DNA from: Pectobacterium aquaticum
GTDB taxonomy: Bacteria > Pseudomonadota > Gammaproteobacteria > Enterobacterales > Enterobacteriaceae
Reading direction: 5' to 3'
Assembly (NCBI RefSeq): GCF_003382565.3
Contig: NZ_CP086253.1
Location: forward strand, 3,658,001 to 3,722,000
DNA: 64,000 nucleotides
The notes beneath the pieces were generated by a model that was given only the letters and a program-made list of their open reading frames with translations, searched no databases and was not told the DNA's origin. Numbering within the stretch: the first letter of the stretch is position 1; each line of letters opens with the position of its first letter. Below, piece after piece: positions 25,178 to 34,205 of the stretch. The position numbers were made by a program, and so were the translations under genes.

Positions 25178-25693
25178 TCAGCTGAGAAGGGAAGGTCCTG
25201 CACGGATGCCGCGGATTTGGGCAAGCCAGATGCCGATTTGATGGTGTGCCTGAGGATAAAAAGTGACGCGCCCAGCATGGGGGGAGATCACAAAGGGATA
25301 CTGGGAATCCTGCGTCAGCAAAGCATTTAGCGTATCCAGCAAAACCAGAGAATGAGGTTGAAGATCGTCAACCTGTTGGGCACTGGCCGTCTGTGGCGTC
25401 GTCAACGCAAAAGAAAGGTGGCGAATTACCGTACGAATCGCATGCTGGTGCCAGTAGTCAACGCTGTAGGACGAGCGCCGATGCGCTTCTTTCAGCGCGA
25501 CCAGATCGGTAAGGTTCAGCGATACGTTATTCTGGCGACTCACGCTGGAGCTTGAATTAGGGAGTGAGGCGATATCCTGTGAGTCGTTCAGACTTGTCGG
25601 CAGGCCAAGACTCGCCGCGACCATCCCTAATAAGAGATGCGGCCAGAAATAACGTCTACCAAATTGTCGCCAACGATTTAGAATACCAATCAC
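25178..25693 (-). CDS. secM: SecM secretion monitor
   Basis: A secreted regulatory peptide that stalls its own ribosome when export is slow, unfolding the mRNA ahead of secA. It has 171 residues from GTG 25693 (E. coli 170), with CGGTGG nine bases upstream. An ATG at 25702 in the same frame would add three residues but has no SD spacing. The long signal peptide WRQFGRRYFWPHLLLGMVAAS and SVDYWHQHAIRTVIRHLSFA are conserved. The C-terminal arrest region reads IGIWLAQIRGIRAGP, keeping Trp and GIRAGP but replacing the E. coli Phe150 (here His) and Ile156 (here Leu). It is divergent from a DUF721 gene. Confidence 0.92.
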   Translation of the reverse strand: MIGILNRWRQFGRRYFWPHLLLGMVAASLGLPTSLNDSQDIASLPNSSSSVSRQNNVSLNLTDLVALKEAHRRSSYSVDYWHQHAIRTVIRHLSFALTTPQTASAQQVDDLQPHSLVLLDTLNALLTQDSQYPFVISPHAGRVTFYPQAHHQIGIWLAQIRGIRAGPSLLS

Positions 25694-25719
25694 GAGTAAC
25701 ATCCACCGGAGCCAAGCCT

Positions 25720-26247
25720 ATGCGTGATAGCCGCCCACAATCACTGGAATTTCTGTTTGATAACGCATCCATGTCGGGTAAAGGCCCGCTACAAGATGTG
25801 CAACAGCGCGCTATCGCCTTATTAAAACTCAACCGCGCCGTACGCGGATTACTGCCTGCACCGTTGCACCCATGGTGCCGCGTCGCTAATTACCGGCAAG
25901 GTTTACTAATACTGGAAACCGCCAACGCCAGTTGGTTGATGCGGTTACGTTACGAACAACCTGCATTACTCTCTGCATTACGCGCACAAATACTACCATC
26001 ATTGGCTTCAATCGACATCAGGATTAATCCAACGCTTGCCGCAAAAGGGCATGAAATCGTGAAAAATAGTGACATTGCAGCGACGGAAAATACCGACGAC
26101 AAACCGTTACGTCAGTTGAGTGAACAAAGTGCGGAGACATTGAGGACATTAGCAGGCAACAGCCCGGAAAAACTCAGAGAGATATTAGAACGACTGGCTT
26201 CTCTGGCCGGAGAGAGTACCAGTAAAACCAGTCGTAATAAGAAGTGA
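25720..26247 (+). CDS. DUF721 (DciA-like) protein
   Basis: A 175-residue protein with a DUF721 domain at about 20-105 (LLKLNRAVRGLLP, HPWCRVANYRQGLLILETAN, SWLMRLRYEQPALL). DciA is the ancestral bacterial helicase operator that loads DnaB. Enterobacteria use a phage-derived DnaC instead, so the role here is uncertain. The C-terminal third is charged, with no known motif. ATG 25720 was chosen because CCGGAG lies eight bases upstream; the longer frame to 25564 would run antisense through secM. It faces secM head to head with 26 bases between starts, and converges on lpxC. Confidence 0.8.
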   Translation: MRDSRPQSLEFLFDNASMSGKGPLQDVQQRAIALLKLNRAVRGLLPAPLHPWCRVANYRQGLLILETANASWLMRLRYEQPALLSALRAQILPSLASIDIRINPTLAAKGHEIVKNSDIAATENTDDKPLRQLSEQSAETLRTLAGNSPEKLREILERLASLAGESTSKTSRNKK

Positions 26248-26265
26248 TTACTTCAAGTTCAAGCG

Positions 26266-27183
26266 TTACGCCAGCACGATAGACGGTGCTTTAAATGCCA
26301 ACGGCATTTCAGCTTCGTCTTCAAAGGTGACGTATTCCCACGCTTCCTGATTTGCCAGCACAGCCTGCAACAGTTTGTTGTTCAGCGCGTGTCCAGACTT
26401 AAACGCAGAAAACGCACCGATGATGTTGTAGCCACACATAAACAGGTCACCAATGGCATCCAGCATTTTATGGCGCACAAACTCATCTTCAAAACGCAGA
26501 CCGTCTTCGTTCAGTACGCGGTAATCGTCAACAACGATGGCGCAATCCATACTGCCGCCCAGGCACAACCCACGAGACTGCAAGTATTCGATATCGCGCA
26601 TGAAGCCGAATGTACGTGCACGGCTAATCTGACGAACAAACGCATCAGCGGAGAAATCCAAACGATAGCGCTGGTTGCCTGCATCAATCGCCGGGTGGTT
26701 GAAATCGATAGTGAAATCCAAACTGAAGCCGTTAAACGGTTTCATCTCGGCCCACTTGTCGCCATCTTCAACACGAACGGACTGTTTGATACGTACGAAT
26801 TTCTTGGCACAATTCAGCTCTTCGATACCCGCATCTAACAGCAGGTAAACGAACGGGCTGGCGCTGCCATCCATAATTGGAATTTCTGGCGCGTCAACAT
26901 CAATGACAATATTGTCAATGCCCAACCCTGCAAGCGCAGCGTTAAGATGCTCCACCGTAGAAATACGGACGTCATGCTCATTAACTAGGCAAGTACAGAG
27001 CATGGTATCACGCACGGATTTTGCATCAGCCGGAAAATCAACCGGGGGATTCAAGTCTGTGCGGCGATAGATGACCCCGGTATTTGCCGGTGCAGGACGC
27101 ATGGTCAACGTGACCTTCTTGCCGGTATGTAACCCGACACCAGTCGCCTGAACAATACGTTTTAATGTACGTTGTTTGATCAT
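26266..27183 (-). CDS. lpxC: UDP-3-O-acyl-N-acetylglucosamine deacetylase
   Basis: A zinc deacetylase catalysing the first committed step of lipid A synthesis in the cytoplasm. It has 305 residues from ATG 27183 (MIKQRTLKRIVQATG), identical in length to the E. coli enzyme. Zinc ligands are His79 in STVEHLNAALAG and the His and Asp of VRHKMLDAIGD near 238-242. The general-base Glu (VEHLN) and HALNNKLL are present. The adjacent ATG at 27186 is an alternative start. It is the last gene of the dcw cluster, 104 bases downstream of ftsZ, and in E. coli the enzyme is controlled by FtsH proteolysis. Confidence 0.97.
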   Translation of the reverse strand: MIKQRTLKRIVQATGVGLHTGKKVTLTMRPAPANTGVIYRRTDLNPPVDFPADAKSVRDTMLCTCLVNEHDVRISTVEHLNAALAGLGIDNIVIDVDAPEIPIMDGSASPFVYLLLDAGIEELNCAKKFVRIKQSVRVEDGDKWAEMKPFNGFSLDFTIDFNHPAIDAGNQRYRLDFSADAFVRQISRARTFGFMRDIEYLQSRGLCLGGSMDCAIVVDDYRVLNEDGLRFEDEFVRHKMLDAIGDLFMCGYNIIGAFSAFKSGHALNNKLLQAVLANQEAWEYVTFEDEAEMPLAFKAPSIVLA

Positions 27184-27287
27184 CATTTTATCTCGCATGT
27201 TACTGAACCTACCGACCTAGTATACACCAAGCTCGGTGGCACAGTTTAGCACAAAGAGCGGAGATTCCAACGTTATCTGGCAGCAAA

Positions 27288-28439
27288 TTAGTCTGCCTGC
27301 TTACGCAGAAACGCTGGGATATCGAGATAGTCTGGCTCTTTATTCGTCTGCGGATTCGGGTCGTTAACCACTTTGGCCGCTGGTTTTTCCTGCGCCAGTG
27401 GAGTCATACCGTGTTGCTGATAGCGATGATCCATCACAGGCTGGCTGGCCTGTTTGTTCGTCACCAGCGTAATCTCAGGACGTTTGTCCATGCCGATGCC
27501 TGTCGCAACAACCGTGACACGCAGTTCATCATTCATTTCCGGATCAAGCGACGTACCGATGACGACTGTCGCATTATCGGACGCGAATGCACGGATGGTG
27601 TTACCTACAGTCTCAAACTCATCCAAACGCAGGTCAAAGCCCGCCGTGATGTTGACCAACACGCCACGCGCGCCGGACAGATCGATATCTTCCAACAGTG
27701 GGCTAGAGATCGCCATTTCCGCTGCTTCTTCTGCACGGTCTTCACCACGCGCAACACCGGAACCCATCATGGCATAACCCATTTCGGACATCACGGTACG
27801 CACGTCTGCAAAGTCGACGTTCATCAGGCCCGGACGTGTGATCAGCTCGGCAATACCCTGCACCGCGCCTTTCAGTACATCGTTTGCCGCGCCAAATGCA
27901 TCCAGCAGGGAGATACCGCGTCCCAGCACTTTCAGCAGTTTGTCGTTTGGAATGGTGATCAGCGAGTCGACGTGCTTAGACAGCTCGGCGATACCCTGCT
28001 CCGCAAATGCCATACGCTTTTTGCCTTCAAAGTTGAAAGGCTTGGTCACGACAGCGACGGTCAGAATGCCCAGATCTTTTGCAACTTCGGCAACAACTGG
28101 CGCAGCACCTGTACCTGTACCACCGCCCATACCCGCGGCGATAAACACCATGTCTGCACCTTCCAGTGCTGAACGCAATGCTTCACGATCTTCTTCAGCC
28201 GAATTACGGCCGACTTCTGGGTTAGCGCCAGCACCCAGACCCTTTGTAATGCCGCTACCGATCTGAATCGTCTGGCCAACAGCCGTTTTGCGTAATGCCT
28301 GCGCATCCGTGTTGACCGCGAAGAATTCGACGCCTTCGATGCGCTCACGCACCATGTGTTCGACGGCATTACCACCGCCGCCACCGACGCCGATGACTTT
28401 AATCACCGCGTCGTTGGTTAATTCCATTGGTTCAAACAT
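27288..28439 (-). CDS. ftsZ: Cell division GTPase FtsZ
   Basis: The tubulin-like GTPase that forms the Z-ring. It has 383 residues, as in E. coli. The tubulin signature GGGTGTG lies near 104-110, GGGGGNAVEHM near 19, and NVDFADVRTVMS and the T7 loop are conserved. A variable linker (about 317-368) leads to the C-terminal peptide DYLDIPAFLRKQAD, which binds FtsA, ZipA and ZapD. The linker contains a Gln-rich, repeat-free stretch. It follows ftsA by 68 bases. Confidence 0.98.
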   Translation of the reverse strand: MFEPMELTNDAVIKVIGVGGGGGNAVEHMVRERIEGVEFFAVNTDAQALRKTAVGQTIQIGSGITKGLGAGANPEVGRNSAEEDREALRSALEGADMVFIAAGMGGGTGTGAAPVVAEVAKDLGILTVAVVTKPFNFEGKKRMAFAEQGIAELSKHVDSLITIPNDKLLKVLGRGISLLDAFGAANDVLKGAVQGIAELITRPGLMNVDFADVRTVMSEMGYAMMGSGVARGEDRAEEAAEMAISSPLLEDIDLSGARGVLVNITAGFDLRLDEFETVGNTIRAFASDNATVVIGTSLDPEMNDELRVTVVATGIGMDKRPEITLVTNKQASQPVMDHRYQQHGMTPLAQEKPAAKVVNDPNPQTNKEPDYLDIPAFLRKQAD

Positions 28440-28507
28440 AATTTCTCTCCGTTTGTGCCTGTAACTGCGAGATCATAAAACTGTGCCAGGTGATCTCTTT
28501 GATAAAA

Positions 28508-29764
28508 TTAAAATTCTTTCCTCAACCAGCTGTTGATTCTCTTGAACCAGTTGCTCACTGAGGCACGTTTTTCGACTTCATGCTCACCACCCAGATGAGA
28601 TTCTTTTCCGTAATGCAGTAACCCAACCGCCGTTGAGTAATAAGGCTCTTGGGCATAATCCGTCAGCCCTGTTATATTCATTGGTTGTCCAATACGCACC
28701 TGTGTATGGAACACACGCTGCGCACAGGCCGCCAGACCGTCTATTTGCGCAGCACCGCCCGTCAGCACGATCCCTGCTGCCAGATGGTGTTTCACGCCTT
28801 GTTGACGCAACTGCTCCTGCAACTGTAAAAGTTCATCGTTCACCAAGTTCAACAGCTCGGTGTAACGTGGTTCAATCACTTCCGCCAATGTCTGCCTTTG
28901 CAGACTGCGGGGTGGACGTCCTCCAACGCTCGGGACTTCCACATTCTCATCTTTGCCGACGATCGCGCCTAATGCACAACCGTAGCGTACCTTGATCGCT
29001 TCGGCATCCGTCGGCGGCGTGCCAAATGCATAGGCAATATCGCTGGTAACTACATTGCCCGCATACGGAATCACTTTAGTGTGTCGCAATGCACCGCCGG
29101 TATAGACCGCAATGTCCATTGTACCGCCGCCGATATCCACAACGCACACACCCAACTCACGTTCGTCTTCAGTCAGAACCGCATAACTGGAAGCCAGTCC
29201 CGCAAAAATCAGTTGGTCGACCTTTAAACCGCAGCGTTCAACGGCTTTAACAATGTTCTTCGCCATATCGTTATGGCAGGTTATCAGGTGGACTTTCGCC
29301 TGCATGCGCACGCCGGATAAGCCAACTGGGTTTTTAATCCCTTCCTGATAATCGATCGCGTACTCCTGTGGAATCACATGGAGAACACGATGTTCATCAC
29401 GCACGCGCACAGATTTAGCAGTATGCACCACGCTTTCCACATCGTCCTGTGTCACTTCTTCTTCTGAAATAGGCACCATCCCTATTTCATTCTGGCAACT
29501 GATGTGTTTTCCCGACAGCGCCAGATACACGGAGGAGATCTGGCAGTCTGCCATCAACTCAGCCTGATCAATAGCGCGCTGCACACATTTAACGACCGAT
29601 TCCAGATCGTTTACGCCGCCTTTATCCATACCGCGTGACGGGCAACTGCCTACGCCAATAATGTTGACCATGCCGTCGGGCAGAACTTCCCCTACCAGCG
29701 CAGCCACTTTTGCTGTACCGATTTCCAGCCCAACTACCAGTTTTCTGTCCGTCGACTTGATCAT
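28508..29764 (-). CDS. ftsA: Cell division protein FtsA
   Basis: An actin-like ATPase tethering FtsZ to the membrane and recruiting later division proteins. It has 418 residues. The actin-fold phosphate motifs are GLEIGTAKVAALVGE near 12 and VVDIGGGTMDIAVYTGG near 210, and the C-terminal amphipathic helix SWLRKEF is the membrane-targeting sequence. In E. coli ftsQ and ftsA overlap by about a base. Here 53 bases of tandem-repeat-like sequence separate them, and no strong SD precedes the ATG, so translational coupling is probably altered. Confidence 0.97.
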   Translation of the reverse strand: MIKSTDRKLVVGLEIGTAKVAALVGEVLPDGMVNIIGVGSCPSRGMDKGGVNDLESVVKCVQRAIDQAELMADCQISSVYLALSGKHISCQNEIGMVPISEEEVTQDDVESVVHTAKSVRVRDEHRVLHVIPQEYAIDYQEGIKNPVGLSGVRMQAKVHLITCHNDMAKNIVKAVERCGLKVDQLIFAGLASSYAVLTEDERELGVCVVDIGGGTMDIAVYTGGALRHTKVIPYAGNVVTSDIAYAFGTPPTDAEAIKVRYGCALGAIVGKDENVEVPSVGGRPPRSLQRQTLAEVIEPRYTELLNLVNDELLQLQEQLRQQGVKHHLAAGIVLTGGAAQIDGLAACAQRVFHTQVRIGQPMNITGLTDYAQEPYYSTAVGLLHYGKESHLGGEHEVEKRASVSNWFKRINSWLRKEF

Positions 29765-29794
29765 TGTTGTTTAGCCTGTGCCTATTTCTGGTTA

Positions 29795-29878
29795 CTGTTC
29801 TTTTGCTGATCAATGTCTTATTGCTGACCAACTCGTTGCCGATCACCATGTTGTGGTTGATCACCATGTTGTTGATCA
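29795..29878. repeat. 15/18-bp degenerate tandem repeat across the ftsQ end and ftsQ-ftsA gap
   Basis: Five successive units, most ending in GATCA (plus strand): 29795-29812 (18), 29813-29827 (15), 29828-29845 (18), 29846-29863 (18), 29864-29878 (15). All lengths are multiples of three, so copy-number change would keep frame. The units encode the Gln/His/Asp-rich FtsQ tail and fill the gap before ftsA. Confidence 0.7.
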
Positions 29879-30660
29879 AGCAAGGCAGGAGCCCAACCTA
29901 TCGCGGCCCCGCTGTCATACCGCAAATCCACATGGCTGATACGTTTGTTTTCGCTCTGAGCCTGCCGCTGCAACAGCGGATACAGCTCGATAAAGCGTTG
30001 CAGACGTTTGGCCCTATCGTCCCGCCCCAATTCAAGGCGAGTATCATCGTCTAATCCTAGTTGCCACGAATGCCGCGCACTCATCGCCACCATTTTTAAC
30101 GTAAACTTCGCGGCGGCTAGCGTCTGATTCATTGCGCGATAGCCTTCCAGCACTTCTGCCTCACTGCCTTCCGGACCATACAGCAACGGCATCTTACGAT
30201 TGCCAATACGTTCGGCAGGTACACTGAACGAATTTCCTTCTGCATCAACCATTAGCTGATCATTCCAACGCGCTACCGGAACATACTCAACCAAATGAAT
30301 CTTTAATTCGTCCGGCCACTGCTTACGTACACTAGCCTGTTTTATCCACGACAGACGCTCGATCTGCTGCTGGATCACGTTCACATCCTGTGTCATGAAC
30401 GTTCCCGGCGACCCCAACGACAAAATCGCCTGACGGATATCGTCGTTGGTGGTGTACTGCCTTTCCCCTGTCACTGCCATGCGGGAGAGCGGTAAGCGGC
30501 TGGCGTCTTTCATCCACCCCACAACCATCCAACTTCCCCAAACGATCGTCCCTATCACCATCAGCAGGAAAATCATCCCTGCCAGTTGGCCTCCATTACT
30601 GCGACGTGTTCCTTTCGTTTCAGGCTCTCGTCCGCGTGTATTCAGCGCTGCCTGCGACAT
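29818..30660 (-). CDS. ftsQ: Cell division protein FtsQ
   Basis: A bitopic inner-membrane protein linking early and late division proteins through FtsB and FtsL. It has 280 residues from ATG 30660 (MSQAALNTR), matching E. coli. The membrane segment is near 28-50, followed by the POTRA domain (LPLSRMAVTGERQYT, DDIRQAILSLG) and the beta domain (RKQWPDELKIHLVEYVPVARWND, YGPEGSEAEV, DLRYDSGAAIGWAP). The C-terminus is unusual: after GWAPALLDQ comes a Gln/His/Asp-rich tail encoded by a tandem repeat, in place of the short tail ending in the E. coli overlap with ftsA. It begins one base after the ddlB stop. Confidence 0.96.
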   Translation of the reverse strand: MSQAALNTRGREPETKGTRRSNGGQLAGMIFLLMVIGTIVWGSWMVVGWMKDASRLPLSRMAVTGERQYTTNDDIRQAILSLGSPGTFMTQDVNVIQQQIERLSWIKQASVRKQWPDELKIHLVEYVPVARWNDQLMVDAEGNSFSVPAERIGNRKMPLLYGPEGSEAEVLEGYRAMNQTLAAAKFTLKMVAMSARHSWQLGLDDDTRLELGRDDRAKRLQRFIELYPLLQRQAQSENKRISHVDLRYDSGAAIGWAPALLDQQHGDQPQHGDRQRVGQQ

Positions 30661-30661
30661 A

Positions 30662-31582
30662 TCAGCCAGCAAGCCCTAAAATTTTCACGACCAGTTGTGA
30701 GAAAGTCAGCCCGCGTTGGCGCGCCGCCATAGGAACCAGACTGTGGCTCGTCATACCCGGAGACGTATTCACCTCAAGTAGATAGAAGGCGCCGTCGCTA
30801 TCCAGCATAAAATCGACGCGCCCCCACCCACTGCAACCCACCGCACGATAAGCCGCCATTGCCAGTCCCGCTAACGCCTGCTCTTGCTCGTCCGGCAAAC
30901 CACTCGGACAGAAATACTGCGTATCATCCGATAGATATTTCGCTTCATAATCGTAAAACGTACCCGCAGGCTGAATACGAATAGAAGGCAACACGTCATC
31001 ACCTAGAATAGCAACCGTATACTCTGGGCCACTCAGCCATTTCTCGACGAGAACATCATCGTCGTGACGGAATGCTTCTTCCAATGCCGCAGGCAGCTCG
31101 CTAAGCGTATTCACTTTGCTCATGCCAACGCTGGAACCTTCACGGCTTGGCTTGACGATCAACGGCAATCCGAGATGGGTGAACTTCGCTAACAAGGCGT
31201 TTGCCGCCATTTCTGAATATTGGCGACGATCCAGCGCCACGTATGGCGATACCGGCAATCCCAACGTTTGCCACACCTGTTTGGTGCGGAGTTTATCCAT
31301 CGTCAGTGCGGATGCCATGACGCCGCTGCCAGTATAAGGCAGCCCTAGGAATTCCAAAACGCCCTGCAATGTGCCGTCTTCACCACCACGCCCATGCAAC
31401 GCGATGAAAACCTTGGTAAAGCCTTGTTCCTTTAACGTCGTCACAGAGACGTCACGGGTATCAACCGCATGCGCGTTGATACCCGCTTCTTTCAGGCCAG
31501 CCAAAACCGCCTGACCAGAAAGTAACGACACTTCACGTTCGGCAGAGGTTCCACCAAGCAATACAGCAACTTTCTCAGTCAT
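30662..31582 (-). CDS. ddlB: D-alanine--D-alanine ligase B
   Basis: The ATP-grasp enzyme joining two D-alanines for the UDP-MurNAc-pentapeptide. It has 306 residues from ATG 31582 (MTEKVAVLLGGTSAERE), matching E. coli DdlB. HGRGGEDGTLQGVLEFLGLPYTG, KPSREGSSVGM and GWGRVDFMLDSDGAFYLLEVNTSPGMTSHSL are the ATP and D-Ala binding signatures. The longer in-frame start at 31594 would overlap murC and is less likely. It lies between murC and ftsQ with only a few bases on each side. Confidence 0.96.
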   Translation of the reverse strand: MTEKVAVLLGGTSAEREVSLLSGQAVLAGLKEAGINAHAVDTRDVSVTTLKEQGFTKVFIALHGRGGEDGTLQGVLEFLGLPYTGSGVMASALTMDKLRTKQVWQTLGLPVSPYVALDRRQYSEMAANALLAKFTHLGLPLIVKPSREGSSVGMSKVNTLSELPAALEEAFRHDDDVLVEKWLSGPEYTVAILGDDVLPSIRIQPAGTFYDYEAKYLSDDTQYFCPSGLPDEQEQALAGLAMAAYRAVGCSGWGRVDFMLDSDGAFYLLEVNTSPGMTSHSLVPMAARQRGLTFSQLVVKILGLAG

Positions 31583-31590
31583 GATGTTCC

Positions 31591-33051
31591 TCATTCACTC
31601 ATCTGCGGCTGTAATCTGGAATCAGCCAGTTTACGCGCCAATTTACCGATGTTGCCGGCACCCTGAACCAAAATCAGGTCTTCACCTCGCAGCGCCTGTG
31701 ACAACAGTTCAGGTAAAGTATCCACATCCGTCACCAGAATCGGATCAATCTTACCTCTTCCACGAATCGTACGGCACAGCGAACGGCTGTCCGCGCCTGG
31801 AATCGGCGACTCTCCGGCGGAATACACATCCAACATCAGCAGCACGTCAACCTGTGATAACACATGCGCGAAATCATCATACAAATCGCGGGTTCGCGTA
31901 TAGCGATGCGGCTGAAAAATCATGACCAACCGCTTATTCGGCCACCCAGCGCGGGCAGCTTTAATCGTGGCATCAACTTCCGTCGGGTGGTGGCCGTAAT
32001 CATCCACCAACATCGCCGTACCGCTTTGCCCATTAACCAGTTCAAGCGGATACTCACCGAGGAAATCAAAGCGACGTCCGGTACCCTGAAAACGCTCAAG
32101 CGCGCGCAGAATCGCCTCATCATCAATACCCTCATCCGTTGCTACGGCAACCGCCGCCGCCGCGTTGAGCGCATTGTGACGCCCCGGTGCATTCAGCGTA
32201 ACGTTTAGCAGCGGTTTATCTTTCCGCTCCAGCGTAAAATGCCCTTGCGCACCAGTCTGGTGATACCCTGAAATACGCACATCGGCATCGTCGCTAAAGC
32301 CATACGTGGTGATATGACGTCCCACGCGCGGTAACAGCTCACGGATTACTGCATCATCAATACACATCACCGCTTGCCCGTAAAACGGCAGGTTGTGCAG
32401 GAAATTGATGAACGTCTGCTTCAGGTTCTCAAAATCGCCCTGATAGGTATCCATATGGTCGGCTTCAATGTTGGTCACAATCGCCACCATCGGCTGCAAA
32501 TGCAGGAAAGACGCATCGCTTTCATCCGCTTCCGCAATCAGGTAGCGGCTTGAGCCCAAACGCGCATGCGTTCCTGCCGCCTTCACTAATCCGCCATTCA
32601 CAAACGTCGGATCTAACCCTGCTTCCGCGTAAATACTGGTGACCATCGCCGTTGTCGTCGTCTTACCGTGCGTACCCGCAATCGCAATACCGTGACGAAA
32701 ACGCATCAGTTCCGCCAACATCTCAGCACGACGGATCACCGGAATACGAGCGTCATGTGCGGCGACAATCTCAGGGTTATCCGCAGTAATCGCACTCGAC
32801 ACCACCACCACGCTGGCGTTCAGAACATTCTCCGCACGGTGGTGGAAGTAAATCTGCGCCCCAAGTTCGGTCAACTGCTGCGTCACTGCATTCGGTGCCA
32901 GATCGGACCCGCTAATCTCATAACCTTCGTTGGCCAACACTTCGGCGATACCACCCATGCCAGCACCGCCGATGCCGACAAAGTGTATGTGCCGGACGCG
33001 ATGCATCTCGGGCACGATTGAACGTAGTTTCGCCAGTTGTTGAGTATTCAC
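31591..33051 (-). CDS. murC: UDP-N-acetylmuramate--L-alanine ligase
   Basis: Adds L-Ala to UDP-MurNAc, the first amino acid of the peptidoglycan stem, in the cytoplasm. It has 486 residues. HFVGIGGAGMGGIAEVL binds UDP, GTHGKTTTTAMV near 123 is the P-loop, EADESDASFL follows, and DDYGHHPTEV and FQPHRYTR mark the C-terminal domain. The N-terminus MNTQQLAKLRSIVPEM is identical in style to E. coli. It lies 62 bases downstream of murG. Confidence 0.97.
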   Translation of the reverse strand: MNTQQLAKLRSIVPEMHRVRHIHFVGIGGAGMGGIAEVLANEGYEISGSDLAPNAVTQQLTELGAQIYFHHRAENVLNASVVVVSSAITADNPEIVAAHDARIPVIRRAEMLAELMRFRHGIAIAGTHGKTTTTAMVTSIYAEAGLDPTFVNGGLVKAAGTHARLGSSRYLIAEADESDASFLHLQPMVAIVTNIEADHMDTYQGDFENLKQTFINFLHNLPFYGQAVMCIDDAVIRELLPRVGRHITTYGFSDDADVRISGYHQTGAQGHFTLERKDKPLLNVTLNAPGRHNALNAAAAVAVATDEGIDDEAILRALERFQGTGRRFDFLGEYPLELVNGQSGTAMLVDDYGHHPTEVDATIKAARAGWPNKRLVMIFQPHRYTRTRDLYDDFAHVLSQVDVLLMLDVYSAGESPIPGADSRSLCRTIRGRGKIDPILVTDVDTLPELLSQALRGEDLILVQGAGNIGKLARKLADSRLQPQMSE

Positions 33052-33113
33052 TTTATTCTATCGCTACCTTGTAGCGTCGTCGCACAGCCTTATGTCCGAC
33101 AACGTTGTATTAA

Positions 33114-34205
33114 TTAACCATGAGCCACATGTGTGGCCCGACTGCCTGCCGCTGCACTGACTTCCGCCGCAACCCGTTCGGTTGCATCTGGAATGGCCAC
33201 TGCGCGGGCTTTTTGCGCCATTGTCACCAAGGTGGCGCGATCCCAACCGGACAGCACCTCGCTAACCGCCGCCACGCTGAACTGTGGCTGCTCAATAATT
33301 TTTGCCGCACCGGCCTTTTCCAACGGCAGCGCATTCCAGTACTGCTGCCGATCTTTATGTTGGAACGGGACAAACAGCGCTGGTAGCCCAGCCGCAGCAA
33401 TTTCACTGACGGTTAATGCGCCGGAACGGCACACCACAACATCCGCCCAAGCGTAAGCTGCCGCCATGTCATCAATAAACTCGGTAATCTTGTGCTGCGT
33501 CTGCCCAACATCTTGATAGGCCTGCTGAACGGTTGATAACGCACCTTTGCCAACCTGATGCCAAATCGTCACGCGATCGCCCAGCTGTGCCGCCACACCG
33601 GGCAGCGTTTGGTTCAGTACTCTTGCGCCCTGACTACCACCAACAACCAGCACCCTCACAGGGCCTGAGCGATCGGCTAATCGTGTTTCAGGCGCAGGTA
33701 ACGCCAGCACATCGGTTCTGACCGGATTCCCCACAACATCTGCGTTGGGAAACGCGCCAGGAAATGCCTGCAATACTTTTTTTGCGATATGGGATAACCA
33801 GCGGTTGGTTAGCCCTGCAATGCCATTCTGCTCATGCAGTACGACCGGAATGCCACACAGCCAGGCTGCCAAGCCGCCAGGGCCGGAAACGTAACCGCCC
33901 ATACCTAGCACCACATCAGGCTGGTAGCGGCGCATAATCGCGCGAGCCTGACGCACGGCCTGAAAAATACGAATCGGCGCACTTAACTGCGCCAGAATAC
34001 CTTTACCACGCAAGCCAGAAATGCGGATAAAATCAATTTCGATACCATGCTTAGGCACCAAATCGGCTTCCATACGATCCGCCGTACCTAACCAGCGAAC
34101 CTGCCAGCCCTGCGCCATCAGGTGGTGCGCAACCGCCAGCCCAGGGAAGACATGCCCACCCGTACCGCCAGCCATCACCATCAAACGCTTGCCTTCGCCA
34201 CTCAT
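33114..34205 (-). CDS. murG: Lipid I GlcNAc transferase MurG
   Basis: A peripheral inner-membrane GT-B glycosyltransferase that converts lipid I to lipid II. It has 363 residues. The G-loops GGTGGHVFPG (about 14) and GGSQGARVLN (about 190), and the UDP-GlcNAc site around RSGALTVSEIAAAGLPALFVPFQHKDRQQYWNA, are clear. Its ATG overlaps the ftsW stop by four bases. Confidence 0.97.
   Translation of the reverse strand: MSGEGKRLMVMAGGTGGHVFPGLAVAHHLMAQGWQVRWLGTADRMEADLVPKHGIEIDFIRISGLRGKGILAQLSAPIRIFQAVRQARAIMRRYQPDVVLGMGGYVSGPGGLAAWLCGIPVVLHEQNGIAGLTNRWLSHIAKKVLQAFPGAFPNADVVGNPVRTDVLALPAPETRLADRSGPVRVLVVGGSQGARVLNQTLPGVAAQLGDRVTIWHQVGKGALSTVQQAYQDVGQTQHKITEFIDDMAAAYAWADVVVCRSGALTVSEIAAAGLPALFVPFQHKDRQQYWNALPLEKAGAAKIIEQPQFSVAAVSEVLSGWDRATLVTMAQKARAVAIPDATERVAAEVSAAAGSRATHVAHG

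Noticed and set aside
25564..25719. Longer N-terminus for the DUF721 protein
   Set aside because: It would be antisense to the secM signal peptide region, and a good SD supports the ATG at 25720.
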